From Paucibacter sp. DJ2R-2 (GTDB taxonomy: Bacteria > Pseudomonadota > Gammaproteobacteria > Burkholderiales > Burkholderiaceae_C): 64,000 nucleotides of DNA. How positions within the stretch are numbered: position 1 is the stretch's first letter; each line of letters starts with the position of its first letter. The position numbers and the translations under genes were made by a program. Below the pieces are notes generated by a model, which saw nothing but the letters and a program-made list of their open reading frames with translations, searched no databases and had not been told where the DNA came from. The DNA is taken from the NCBI RefSeq assembly GCF_025717675.1, contig NZ_JAJIRT010000001.1:186001-250000 (forward strand). The letters are read 5' to 3'. Below, piece by piece: positions 44,229-53,623 of the stretch.

Positions 44229-44671
44229 ACGGGGTACTCCGGGGGCGAGGCGCAAAATCAAAAATGAGCGTTTGAGAATTTTTTACTGCGCGACTGCCAT
44301 GCGTCGTTGGACCGGTGCTCGGAATCCTTACGTACAGGAAGTACGTTCCGGTTCCTGCGCTCCGTCCGCCTCGCCTGACAGCCGCTCGCTACAAAAATCC
44401 TCAAACTCTGAACTGGGTATCGTGGCGGCTGGCCGGGCCATGAAAGCCCGGCTGCGCATGCTGCATTCATCTTAGCGAGCCCGTTTTGACCCGGATCAGC
44501 GGATCGGCCCGCCGCGAGCCGGTGCTGGTGATGGGAAAATAAATATGTCAGCGACCACTCGCTTTTGAGGCCCGAGAAAGCCGGGTTTGCAAGCTTTTGC
44601 AAGCCAGCAGTCCTGCTGAATTTGACCCAAAAAAGTTTTCACCAATTGACAAGAACCCAGGCTCGCGCCAC
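44229..44671. other. Divergent intergenic region, nrdJ/alkB
   Basis: 443 bases. Besides the structured leader (44270-44407), the half next to alkB has two direct TTTGCAAGC copies 10 bases apart (44586-44594, 44596-44604) and a palindrome CAGCAG-TC-CTGCTG (44605-44618), followed by TTGACAAG at 44646. An AT-rich TAAATATGT-type patch near 44538 could be a -10 for nrdJ on the minus strand. I see no credible gene. Confidence 0.5.
44270..44407 (-). ncRNA. Structured 5' leader RNA candidate of nrdJ
   Basis: Read on the minus strand this ~138-base stretch folds as nested helices: an outer stem of about 14 bp (GUUUGAGGAUUUUU with AAAAAAUUCUCAAAC, one G-U), then GCGGCUG with CAGUCGC (one G-U), GG..CCGG with CCGG.CC, and an apical ACGUAC-UUCCU-GUACGU hairpin. 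It ends 41 bases before the nrdJ ATG. No B12-box is seen, so it is not a standard cobalamin riboswitch. A published nrdJ-associated candidate RNA motif may be the same thing; I cannot confirm that from sequence alone. Confidence 0.7.
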
Positions 44672-45325
44672 ATGAATCTCGACCTGTTTGATGACGCTCT
44701 GGAGCCGCCACCGGCCCGGCAAGACCTGGCCCCCGGCGCCGTGCTGCTGCGCGGCCGGGCCTTGGCTCAAGCGCCGCAGCTCTTGGCCGCGGCCGAAGCC
44801 GTGATGGCCGCCGCCGCTCTGCGCCACTGGCTCACCCCCGGCGGCCGGCGCATGGCGGTGGCGATGACGAATTGCGGCCCCCTGGGCTGGGTCTCGGACG
44901 CGCGCGGCTACCGCTACCAATCAAGGGACCCGCTGAGCTGCCTGCCCTGGCCGGCCCTGCCGCCGGTGATCGCCGAGCTGGCCGTGGCGGTGGCCAAGGA
45001 GGCCGGCTACCCCGGTTTTCGGCCCGACGCCTGCCTGGTCAACCGCTACCTGCCCGGCACGCCGCTGAGCCTGCACCAGGATCGCGACGAGCAGGACCTG
45101 CGCCAGCCCATCGTCTCCATCTCCCTGGGCCTGCCCGCCATGTTTCTGTTCGGCGGCCTGAGCCGCAGCGAGCGGCCGGCGCGCTGGCCGCTGCAGCATG
45201 GCGATGTGCTGGTCTGGGGCGGGCCCTCGCGCCTGGCCTTCCACGGCGTGCAGGCGCTGGCGCCGGGCCGCCACCCGCTGCTGGGCGAGCAGCGCATCAA
45301 CCTGACCTTGCGCTGCGCGGGATGA
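44672..45325 (+). CDS. alkB: AlkB-type DNA oxidative demethylase
   Basis: 217 residues from ATG at 44672. 2-oxoglutarate/Fe(II) dioxygenase motifs are in order: NRYLPGTPLSLHQDRDEQDL (H-x-D iron ligands), PIVSISLGLPAMFLFGG, GDVLVWGGPSRLAFHGVQAL (third His ligand) and RINLTLR (2-oxoglutarate arginine). LHQDRDE and RLAFHGV match E. coli AlkB closely. It removes methyl groups from 1-methyladenine and 3-methylcytosine. It is divergent from nrdJ, so two nucleotide-pool/repair genes share one intergenic region. No ada gene or Ada box was found. Confidence 0.95.
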   Translation: MNLDLFDDALEPPPARQDLAPGAVLLRGRALAQAPQLLAAAEAVMAAAALRHWLTPGGRRMAVAMTNCGPLGWVSDARGYRYQSRDPLSCLPWPALPPVIAELAVAVAKEAGYPGFRPDACLVNRYLPGTPLSLHQDRDEQDLRQPIVSISLGLPAMFLFGGLSRSERPARWPLQHGDVLVWGGPSRLAFHGVQALAPGRHPLLGEQRINLTLRCAG

Positions 45326-45362
45326 CGGAAGATGCAGGCCACCGCTGCAAAGGATCGCTCCC

Positions 45363-45845
45363 ATGTCCACGCACCACGCCACCATCCGCTGGGCCCTGGG
45401 CCCCGATGAAGACTTCACGGGCCGGCGCTACAGCCGCGCTCACCGCTGGCAGTTCGACGGCGGCGCCGATGTGGCGGCCTCCAGCTCGCCCACCGTCGTG
45501 CGCCTGCCCTTCTCGGACCCCAGCGCAGTGGATCCCGAGGAGGCCTTCGTCGCCGCCCTGTCCAGCTGCCACATGCTCTGGTTCCTGGACCTGGCAGCCC
45601 GCGCAGGCTATGTGGTGAGTGGCTATGTCGACCCGGCCGAAGGCCTGATGGCCCCCAACGAAGCCGGGCAGGACGCCATCACCGAGGTGGCGCTGCGGCC
45701 CGAGGTGCAGTTTGGCGGCGCCAAGGCGCCCGACGAGGCGGCCGTGCAAGCCCTGCACCATGCCGCACACGAGCACTGCTTCATCGCCAACTCGGTGCGC
45801 AGCACCGTGCGCTGCGAAGGAAGCTGGAGCTACCTCGCAAGCTGA
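45363..45845 (+). CDS. OsmC/Ohr family protein
   Basis: 160 residues, ATG at 45363. Two reactive cysteines are present: C69 in ALSSCHMLWFLDLAARAGY and C139 in AAHEHCFIANSVRSTV, with the DPEEAFVAALSSCH pattern of OsmC-like peroxidases. Such enzymes reduce organic hydroperoxides. It follows alkB by 37 bases and may share its transcript, which would pair alkylation repair with peroxide defence. Its 3' end overlaps the convergent GNAT gene by 16 bases. Confidence 0.9.
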   Translation: MSTHHATIRWALGPDEDFTGRRYSRAHRWQFDGGADVAASSSPTVVRLPFSDPSAVDPEEAFVAALSSCHMLWFLDLAARAGYVVSGYVDPAEGLMAPNEAGQDAITEVALRPEVQFGGAKAPDEAAVQALHHAAHEHCFIANSVRSTVRCEGSWSYLAS

Positions 45846-46378
45846 GCGGGTTTGGCCACACGGTAATGATGCTCGACACAGGCCTCGCCTCGAAAGACGG
45901 CGGCCTGGCTGTCAACTTGCGCAAAGCCCAGACGCTCCAGCAAGCGGATGGAGCCGAGGTTGCGCGCATCGGTGATGGCACGGACCTCGGCCGCTGGCGT
46001 GTGGGCCCAGAGCAGCGCGATCAAGGCGCCCACGCCCTCAGCCGCCAGACCCTGGCCCTGTCGGGCCAGTCGCAGACTGAAGCCGATTTCGGCCGATGCG
46101 GCGTCCTCGGCCAAGCAGATGCCGATGTCTCCGATCAGCTGATCGCTGACCGCATCGGCCATGCCCAGCTGGCACCAAACCCCGGGCTGCAAGAGCGGCG
46201 CCTCGGCCATCTGCTGCAAAAAAGCCAGGGCCTCGGTATCGCTCTGCGCCCGCCAGCCTTGATACAGACCGACCTGGGGATCCTGGCGGTAAGCCTGGAA
46301 ATCGGCCAGATCATGGCTGCCCAGACGGCGCAGCCGGACGCAACCACCCGGCGCAGGCAAGACCCATGCTTCAGTCAT
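45830..46378 (-). CDS. GNAT acetyltransferase, RimJ/RimL type
   Basis: 182 residues, ATG at 46378. Start WVLPAPGGCVRLRRLGSHDLADFQAYRQDP, then the acetyl-CoA loop region FSLRLARQGQGLAAEGVGALIALLW (R/Q-x-x-G-x-G/A), and TDARNLGSIRLLERLGFAQVD, all characteristic of the RimJ/RimL-like branch. The acceptor amine is unknown. It overlaps the OsmC gene tail-to-tail and lies 25 bases after the S66 peptidase gene on the same strand. Confidence 0.9.
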   Translation of the reverse strand: MTEAWVLPAPGGCVRLRRLGSHDLADFQAYRQDPQVGLYQGWRAQSDTEALAFLQQMAEAPLLQPGVWCQLGMADAVSDQLIGDIGICLAEDAASAEIGFSLRLARQGQGLAAEGVGALIALLWAHTPAAEVRAITDARNLGSIRLLERLGFAQVDSQAAVFRGEACVEHHYRVAKPAQLAR

Positions 46379-46403
46379 CGAAGTCTCCCAACGGCGAGCG
46401 AGC

Positions 46404-47378
46404 TCAGGCCAGCCATTGGTCCATCTGGCAAGCGGCCGGGCTCCAGCTCAGCTTCGCACTCGCCCCCTGCACCAGGGACCATTGCGGGCCGACATGGCCG
46501 ATGTCCAGATCCAGCAAGACGGGGCACTTCAAACCCGACAGCGCCGCCTGCAAGGCATGCTCGGAACTGAAGTCAGCCTCCAGATCGGCAGCGGCATTGC
46601 GCCCCAGCAGCAAGCCCGAGGCCTGCTCAAACCAGCCGGCCAGGCGCAGGCCCTGCAGGGCGCGAGCCAGCTCGAAAGGCTTCAGCTCCGCATTCTCGAA
46701 AAACAGCAGGCTGCCCGCTGCGTCTCCGGCTGCGCCGAAATCCGGCACGGCCCCGAAACTGGAGCCACTCAGACGTGAAACAGAATCAAGACAGCCGCCC
46801 AGCAAGCGCCCCTCCAGTTGCAGCGCCTGCACGCCGCCGTCCAAGCGCCGCAGCGCACTGACACCCGAACTGCACTGACTGAAATGGGCCCCAGGCCCGC
46901 AGCGCCAGGCCTCGAACACGCGTGCGCTGAAGGCGTCCAGCGCGGGATCACCGAGCTGCATCAGATTGGGGCCATGGATGGACGCCCAGCCGGAGCGCAG
47001 CAAGAGCGGCAGCTGCAGCGTCGACAGATCCGAGAAACCGCTGAGCCATTTGGGTTCGGCCTGCGCCAGGCGCTCGAAATCCAGCAGCGGCAAGAGCTCG
47101 ATGGCGCGCTCGCCACCCCAGGGCGGCAGCACGGCGGCCACCTCGGGGTCAAGCAAAACCTCCATCAACTCCTGCGCCCGCTCGGCCGCGCCGGCGCTGG
47201 CGCCCCGTACCTGGCAGCGCAGACTGCGGCCCTCGCGCACACGCAGGCCCAGGCCACGCAAACGGTCCAGGGCCAGATCGAGGCGCGGGTGCATGGCCTC
47301 GCGCACACCCGATGAAGGCGCGACAACGGCCACCAGATCACCGGCCACCAAGGGGCGAGGAAATCGGACGGGCTTCAT
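46404..47378 (-). CDS. S66 family peptidase (LD-carboxypeptidase/MccF-like)
   Basis: 324 residues, ATG at 47378. GDLVAVVAPSSGVREAMH starts the family fold; the nucleophile serine is in WLSGFSDLSTLQL; a family-typical HGPNLMQLGDP follows; a candidate catalytic glutamate is in FFENAELKPFE and the histidine in DLDIGHVGPQ. S66 enzymes cut tetrapeptide LD bonds in murein recycling or, for MccF, destroy microcin C-type toxins. The shape (GFSDLSTLQ) fits either; which it is cannot be decided here. No signal peptide. Confidence 0.88.
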   Translation of the reverse strand: MKPVRFPRPLVAGDLVAVVAPSSGVREAMHPRLDLALDRLRGLGLRVREGRSLRCQVRGASAGAAERAQELMEVLLDPEVAAVLPPWGGERAIELLPLLDFERLAQAEPKWLSGFSDLSTLQLPLLLRSGWASIHGPNLMQLGDPALDAFSARVFEAWRCGPGAHFSQCSSGVSALRRLDGGVQALQLEGRLLGGCLDSVSRLSGSSFGAVPDFGAAGDAAGSLLFFENAELKPFELARALQGLRLAGWFEQASGLLLGRNAAADLEADFSSEHALQAALSGLKCPVLLDLDIGHVGPQWSLVQGASAKLSWSPAACQMDQWLA

Positions 47379-47392
47379 GGTCTAGGCATGGG

Positions 47393-47914
47393 TCAAGCCT
47401 GCACCGAACGCGCTGCCACCTTGGCCTTGACATCATCAGGCGACCAGAACAGCCAACTGTGCTCCTGCATATGGGCACGCAGCGCCTCGCTCTGGCCCTG
47501 GTTGACCTTGCCGGCAATCAGGCCCAGGCGCACCTGGGTCTGGGCATCGGCCATGCCTGCTGCGCTCAGGTCCTGCAGCAGGCGGGCCAGCACCACGCGG
47601 CGGTAGACCTCGCTGGTGAAAAGCTTGAAGCGGCCGGTCGGCACTTCGTGGACTTCCTGCATCTGCGCCAGCTTGACGCCGGGCGTGTCCTGGTAGGCCT
47701 TGACCTCCAGCGCCAGCAGCTCATTGCGGCCATGGTGGTAGGCCAGCATGTCGATCTCGGGCTTGGGCGCCGAGGTCTTGCCGATCTGGCGTTTTTCATC
47801 CTGGGTCAAGCTGACCTTGAAGCCGCGTCGCACCCAAAAACCTTCTTCTTCCAGCAGCAGGGCGACGATGTTCTCAAACTTGTCCACCCCGACCATCAGG
47901 CGCTGCTCACTCAT
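47393..47914 (-). CDS. PD-(D/E)XK nuclease-like protein, function unknown
   Basis: 173 residues, ATG at 47914; an ATG six codons in is possible. KFENIVALLLEEEGFWVRRGFKV is followed by PKPEIDMLAYHHGRNELLALEVKAYQDTPG, a pattern (E-x-D...E-V-K) typical of the PD-(D/E)XK nuclease fold found in restriction enzymes and repair proteins. The C-terminal half is helical. It lies 14 bases before the S66 peptidase gene on the same strand. No methylase is present nearby, so a classical restriction system is unlikely. Confidence 0.6.
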   Translation of the reverse strand: MSEQRLMVGVDKFENIVALLLEEEGFWVRRGFKVSLTQDEKRQIGKTSAPKPEIDMLAYHHGRNELLALEVKAYQDTPGVKLAQMQEVHEVPTGRFKLFTSEVYRRVVLARLLQDLSAAGMADAQTQVRLGLIAGKVNQGQSEALRAHMQEHSWLFWSPDDVKAKVAARSVQA

Positions 47915-48002
47915 AGTCTCTTCACTTCCTTGTGGGTTCTCGCCGGCCTGCCCATTCGCAGGCCGGGGGGAGGAAGTCTACGCTGAGGCCCACAATGCGG
48001 CG

Positions 48003-48248
48003 ATGAACGACACCCTGCTTGAGCTGCAAGCCCTGGGCCTGGAGCTGCCCAGCCCCGCCTACATATTCGGCGCCATCGTCTTCGGCCTGATCGGTCTGGT
48101 GGCCTGGCGCCTGGGTCGCAAGCGCGGCAACCGGCGCCAGCTCTGGCTGGGCGTGGCGCTGATGCTCTACCCCTATCTGGTGCCGGGCACAGCTTGGCTT
48201 TACGCCATCGGCCTGGCGCTGTGCGCCGGGCTTTGGGTCCAGCGCTGA
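48003..48248 (+). CDS. Small two-helix membrane protein
   Basis: 81 residues, ATG at 48003 (a longer frame starts further up but lacks a ribosome site). Two hydrophobic helices: about 19-36 (AYIFGAIVFGLIGLVAWRL) and about 49-76, separated by a basic loop GRKRGNRRQ. The end has LMLYPYLVPGTAWLYAIG. Such short proteins are frequent in Burkholderiales but I cannot name a function. The gene is read away from the nuclease-like gene. Confidence 0.7.
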   Translation: MNDTLLELQALGLELPSPAYIFGAIVFGLIGLVAWRLGRKRGNRRQLWLGVALMLYPYLVPGTAWLYAIGLALCAGLWVQR

Positions 48249-48277
48249 TCAGCCCCTCGCCAGAAACAAAACCCCGA

Positions 48278-48410
48278 GATGTGAAAACACGAACGCAGAG
48301 CGAACAGCCGAGACACGCAGAGCTCGCAGAGAACAGCGCACAAGCCTTGCGCCACTCTGCGGGCTCCGCGGCTCTCAGCGAGCTCTGCGTCCTGCGTTTC
48401 TTCGCGAACG
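48278..48410. repeat. Intergenic dispersed GCAGAG/CTCTGC element, copy 1
   Basis: The left half has CGCAGAG-type units (48294, 48316, 48325 region) and the right half their complements (CTCTGC, GAGCTCTGCG), so it can fold on itself. The 15-mer GCGAGCTCTGCGTCC at 48378-48392 recurs exactly at 62931-62945. It lies between the small membrane protein and the ABC permease stop. Confidence 0.7.
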
Positions 48411-48442
48411 CCGGATGCCGCCTGAGGGGCCTGGGATGCTGA

Positions 48443-50904
48443 TCAACGCAGGGCCTCTATCGGCTGCAAACCCAGGGCCAGGCGGATGTGGCGCGCCGCA
48501 GCCAAGACGGTGATGCCCAAGGTCAGCAAGGCCGCCACCAGCAAGGGCAAGGCCAGGCCCGGCAGCGGCGCCAGGCGGTCGACAAAGCCGTCGAGGTAGG
48601 CCATGCCCGCCAAGCCGGCCAGGGGCAAGCCCAAGATGCCCGCCAGCAGCAGCGGGCCACGGAACTCGCGCGCCACTTCGGCGGCAATGTCCGCGTGGCT
48701 GGCGCCATGCAGGCGGCGCAGGACCAGCTCGGTGCGGCGGCGGCGCAAGGTGTCGGCCACCAAGGCGTAGGCGCCCAGCATGGCCACGCCGACCGCCAGC
48801 AGCGCCACCACGCTGAGCACCTGGCGCATTTGCTCTTCCTGGCGGTAGACCAGGGCGGTCTGCTCCTCGGCGCTCCAGATCAGATGCCCCAGCGGCGGGC
48901 CATGCGTGCGCCAGACCTCCTCCAGGCCGGCGCGCAAGGCGCGGGCATCGGGACCAAACACGGTCAGGTCCCATTGCGGCGCATCGCTGAGCACAAAGCC
49001 CTGCGGCTGGGCCGCATCGCGCGCCGACTCCTGCTTGATGTCATTGACCACCGCCACCACCCGGCGCTGCTCCTGGCCCTCCTTGACTTGATCACCACCG
49101 CCGCGCAGCACGGCACCCACAGCCGCCTGCGGCGTGGCAAAGCCCAGCAGGCGCGCCGCCTTGGCATCAATCACCAGGCGGCCCTCGCCGCTGCCCTGCT
49201 CGGGCGCGCCGGCCAGCACCTTCATGCCGTAGGTGACGAAGTAGCTCGGCGAGACCGTGGTCATGCGTAGCATCTGCTTCGCGCCGCTGGGGCTGACGTG
49301 CAATTCACTCGGGCCCCAATGGTCCATGGCAGGGCGGGCCGTGCTGAAGGCGAAGTGCTGGATGGCGGGATGCTGGCGCAGACCATCGACAAAGGCATCG
49401 AGCTTGGGCACGAAATCGCGCTCGACCATGGCGCTGAGCACCAGGCGGTTGCGGGTCTCGAAGCCGCGGTCCAGCTGCAGCAGATGGCGGTGCTGCAAAG
49501 CCATCACCCCGCTCAAGGCCAGCAGCAGCAAAGCGCCGCCCAGCTGCAAGCTCAACAAACCCTGGCGCAGGCGCCGGCCCCAAGGTCCTTCACTGACCGT
49601 GCGGCCCTGCAAGGCCGGCGCCGGCACCTGGCGCAGGGCCAGGGTGGCCGGCAAGGCCAGGCTCAGCGGCAGCAGCACCAGCTGCAGCAGCAAGAGCCCC
49701 TGCCAGACCGGCGCGGGCAGCGCGTCCACCACCGGGCGCTGGGCGCTCAGGCCCAGCCAGTCGGCGGCGGCCGGGCCCAGCCACCAGGCCAGCAAGGCCG
49801 CGCCGGCTGCGGCCAAACCCAGGGTGATCAAGAGCTCGGTGCACCAGAGCTGCAGCAGCTGGCCACCGCTGGCGCCCAGGCTGCGGCGCAGCGCCGTCTC
49901 GCGCTGGCGCTGCAGCAGCTGGGCCGCTTGCAGATTCATGGTGTTGATGGCGGCCAGCAGCAGGAGCAGGCCGCTGGCGGCGCCCAGGGCGGTCAGCACG
50001 GTCCAGAGCAAGTTCTGACCCTCGAGCGGCAGCTGGGGCAGGGGCAGCGCGCGGAAGTCGGCCGCGGCCTGGTCCGCCCCGGCGGTTTTCCATTCGGCCG
50101 GCAGCTTGTCGTGCAGCGGATGGGCGCGGTAGGCGGCGGCCAGCAGGGGCGCGAGCTGCTCAGCATCCACACCGGGGCGCAGGCGCGCATAGATCCAGGC
50201 ATTGGCCTTGTGGATGCCCTCCAGCGCCTCGGGGCTGTCGAGAAAGCCGCCGCGGAAATCCAAGCCCGCCAGCTCAAAGCTGGCCATGGCCTCATGCCCG
50301 GCGTCCAAGGTGCTGCGGCTGTCGAGCGCCGGGATCACCGCCGTCACCGTGTAGCTCTTGCCCCGGCATTCGACGATGCGACCCAGGGCCTGGGCCAGGG
50401 GCAGATCGCCCCAGAGCTTGCGCACCAGCTTGGGCGTGAGCGCGATGGCGTCCTTGCGGGCCAGGGTGGCGGCCAGGTCGCCATGCAGGGTCTTCAAGCC
50501 CATCAGCGGCACCAGATCGGGGTCGGCGACCAACACCCGCACCACCTCGACACGGCTCTGGCCATCGCCGCTCATCTGCAAGGTGAAGCCCTCGCTGCTG
50601 CTGCGGCTGATCTGCTCCAGCGGCAGGCCGCGGGTCTTGAGCCAGGGCACCAGGCCGACCGGCGCGGCCAGCTGCCAGTCGCTCTCCGCGCCGCCTTCGC
50701 CCTTGGCATGAGGGCGGAAGTCCAGCATCACCACCCGCTCGGGCGCCGGCACGCCGGGGTCGATGGCGCTGCGCGACAGGGCCAGCACGGCCACCAGCAA
50801 GCAGGCCGCCTGCGCCAGCATCAGCCCCCCGGCGGAAACCAGGGTGGCGGCGCGGCGCTGGCGCAGGCCTGCCCAGGCCTCGCGCCACAAAGTTAGCGGG
50901 CCGC

Positions 50905-50908
<4 letters not shown>
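48443..50908 (-). CDS. Large FtsX/MacB-type ABC permease
   Basis: 821 residues; ATG at 50908 overlaps the ATPase stop (ATGA). The start RQRRAATLVSAGGLMLAQAACLLVAVL gives one membrane helix, followed by a ~220-residue periplasmic domain; helices then appear near 280-420 and at the end, giving a duplicated FtsX layout (two permease halves in one chain), as in lipoprotein- or bacitracin-type exporters. LLLLLAAINTMNLQAAQLLQRQRETALRRSLGAS is the FtsX signature, and DTLRRRRTELVLRRLHGAS repeats it near the C-terminus. Substrate unknown. Confidence 0.88.
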
Positions 50909-51591
<683 letters not shown>

Positions 51592-51753
51592 GAGGTGATG
51601 GCAGCGCCCGCGGCGGGCGGCGGCAAAAGAGTTGGGGCCTGCGGAAGACTTCAGCCCCGGCCCTGCCAGCATCGCCGCCCCACATACCGGCCGCCAAGCC
51701 CCCTGTCCGCTTCCGGACACCGGGCTGGCGCGCGCGTGCGAGCTGCTGCGAAG
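51592..51753. promoter_or_regulatory. Divergent promoter region, ABC exporter/Fis-type two-component system
   Basis: 162 bases between divergent starts; it must hold both promoters and perhaps the binding site of the adjacent response regulator. The sequence is GC-rich and I cannot point to a convincing sigma-70 pair or a repeated operator. Confidence 0.35.
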
Positions 51754-52386
51754 ATGCAGGCTGTGAACGACATCGACATCGTGGCCGCACCGCCCGCCCA
51801 CCAGATCCTGCTGCTCGACGACGACCCCGGCGTCGGCCTGGCCGCCCAGCTGCTGCTGCAGCGCCGTGTGGCGCCCATCCATTGCCTGCGCCGGCCGGCC
51901 GAGCTGATGGCCGCCCTGGACCGGCTGCGCCCCAGCCTGCTTCTGCTGGACCTGAACTTCGGCCCCGGCCGCAGCGACGGCGCGCAAGGCCTGCAGCTGC
52001 TGGCCGAGGTGCAGGCCCGGCCGCAGGCGCCCCTGGTGGTGGTGATGACGGCCTATGCCGACATCGATCTGGCCGTGCAGGCGCTCAAGCGCGGCGCCTT
52101 CGACTTTCTGACCAAGCCTTGGGACAACGTGCGCCTGATCGCCACCTGCCGCGAGGCCTTGCAGCGGGTGGATCAGCAAAGTGCAGCGAGCCGGCAAGAC
52201 CTGACACCACCGGTCGAATCCAAACCCGAACTCACACCCGACAGCGACCGCTCCCTCGCCGCCCAGGAGCGCGCCGCCGTGCTGGCCGCCATGGCCGAGG
52301 CCGAGGGCAATCTCAGCGCCGCCGCCCGCATCCTGGGCCTGTCGCGTGCGGCCCTCTACCGGCGCCTGGACAAACATGGTCTTTGA
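51754..52386 (+). CDS. Response regulator with receiver and Fis-type HTH, no ATPase domain
   Basis: 210 residues; ATG at 51754, with GTG at 51763 possible. Receiver: ILLLDDDPGVGLAAQ, phospho-acceptor Asp in LLLLDLNFGPGRSDGA, MTAYADIDLAVQALKRGAFDFLTKPWD. A charged linker (residues ~137-170) leads to a C-terminal Fis-type helix-turn-helix (AEGNLSAAARILGLSRAALYRRLDKHGL). The sigma-54 AAA+ domain that usually sits between them in NtrC-type regulators is missing, so it resembles RegA/PrrA/ActR in layout. It overlaps the kinase gene by 11 bases. Confidence 0.9.
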   Translation: MQAVNDIDIVAAPPAHQILLLDDDPGVGLAAQLLLQRRVAPIHCLRRPAELMAALDRLRPSLLLLDLNFGPGRSDGAQGLQLLAEVQARPQAPLVVVMTAYADIDLAVQALKRGAFDFLTKPWDNVRLIATCREALQRVDQQSAASRQDLTPPVESKPELTPDSDRSLAAQERAAVLAAMAEAEGNLSAAARILGLSRAALYRRLDKHGL

Positions 52387-53590
52387 GTCCTTGCGCCTGC
52401 TGGTGGCCGCCCTGCTCTGGGCTGCGGCCGGTGCCCTGGGCCAGGCCCTGCTGGCACGCGGGCCGCTGAGCGCGCGCGGCGCCCTGGGCCTGCTGCTGCT
52501 GGCCCTGGCGGGCGCGGCCTGCGCCTGGCCCTTGCTGCGCGCCGCGGTGCAGCTGCGCCGCCGCCCGCCCCTGCCCTTGCCGCCGGAGCCGCCCTTGGCT
52601 GTTGAGCAGCGCCAGCTGATCCTGCTGCAGACGCAGTTGGAGCACCTGCCGGTGGCCGCCTGGGTGCTGCGCGAAAGCGACTCGCGGCCCACGCTGCAGG
52701 CCCTGAGCAGCCGGGCGCGCCGCCTGGCCGCACCGGGCGGCGTGCGTGAGCCTGCGGCTTTGCATGCCCTGCTGCGCCATCCCAGCACGCGCAGCGGCCC
52801 GGTGCTGCTGGACACCGAGCGCGGCAGCGAGCGCTGGCAGCTGCAGCGCCAGCCGCTCTCGCTGGACGGCGAACAGCAGACCCTGCTGGCCCTGGTGCCG
52901 CTGGAGAACGAGCTGGAGGGTGAATCGCTGCAGGCCTGGCAGCAGCTGGTGCAGGTGCTGACGCACGAGATCATGAATTCGCTGACGCCCATCCAGAGCC
53001 TGAGCCAGACCGCCCAGCTGCTGCTGGACGAGCCGCCCCTGGTGGAAGCCGATCTGCGCAGCGCCCTGGCCGGCATCGAGCTGCGCGCGGCCGAGCTGGC
53101 CCGTTTTGTGCGCACCTACCGGCGCGTCAGCCAATGGCCGACGCCGGTGCTGGCTCCCGTGGCGCTCGATGCCCTGCTGCAGCGCTTGCAGCAGGCGGTG
53201 GCCCCGGCCTGGCGCCAGCGTGGCGGGGAGGCCAGCTTTGAGCCGGCCAGCGCGGGCCTGTATTTGCAAGCCGACGAAGGCCAGCTGGAGCAGGCCCTGC
53301 TGGCCCTGCTGCGCAATGCCGAGCAGGCCACCGAGGGCCTGAGCCAGCCGCGCCTCTGGGTGCAGGCGCGCCAGGGCCGCGGCGGCCGGCTGCAGCTCAG
53401 CGTGCGCGACAACGGCCCCGGCGTGCCGCCGGGCCTGGAGCACAAGATCTTCATGCCCTTCTTCAGCGCCCGCGAAGGCGGCCAGGGCATCGGCCTGACC
53501 GTGGTGCGCCAACTGGTGCACGGCATGGGCGGCCGCGTGCGCCATGTGCGGCCGCTGGAGGGCGGCGCGGCCTTTGTATTGAGCTTTTGA
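52376..53590 (+). CDS. Sensor histidine kinase, NtrY-like minimal type
   Basis: 404 residues from ATG at 52376, inside the end of the regulator gene. Two membrane helices (about 3-25 and 38-58) without a periplasmic loop large enough to bind a ligand, a PAS-like region, then VLTHEIMNSLTPIQSLSQTAQLLL (phospho-acceptor His) and an HATPase domain (LLRNAEQATEG, VRDNGPGVPPG, GGQGIGLTVVRQLV). EIMNSLTPI is the H-box of the NtrY/NtrB-like class. It should act on the overlapping Fis-type regulator. Confidence 0.9.
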   Translation: MVFESLRLLVAALLWAAAGALGQALLARGPLSARGALGLLLLALAGAACAWPLLRAAVQLRRRPPLPLPPEPPLAVEQRQLILLQTQLEHLPVAAWVLRESDSRPTLQALSSRARRLAAPGGVREPAALHALLRHPSTRSGPVLLDTERGSERWQLQRQPLSLDGEQQTLLALVPLENELEGESLQAWQQLVQVLTHEIMNSLTPIQSLSQTAQLLLDEPPLVEADLRSALAGIELRAAELARFVRTYRRVSQWPTPVLAPVALDALLQRLQQAVAPAWRQRGGEASFEPASAGLYLQADEGQLEQALLALLRNAEQATEGLSQPRLWVQARQGRGGRLQLSVRDNGPGVPPGLEHKIFMPFFSAREGGQGIGLTVVRQLVHGMGGRVRHVRPLEGGAAFVLSF

Positions 53591-53623
53591 ATGGCCGAGA
53601 ATCCCAGCAGAGCGCCTGCGCGC

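Noticed and set aside
44229-44671. Cobalamin riboswitch upstream of nrdJ
   Set aside because: No B12-box consensus or the usual junction layout was found; the structure present is different.
47393-47914. Restriction-modification system
   Set aside because: No methyltransferase or specificity gene is adjacent.
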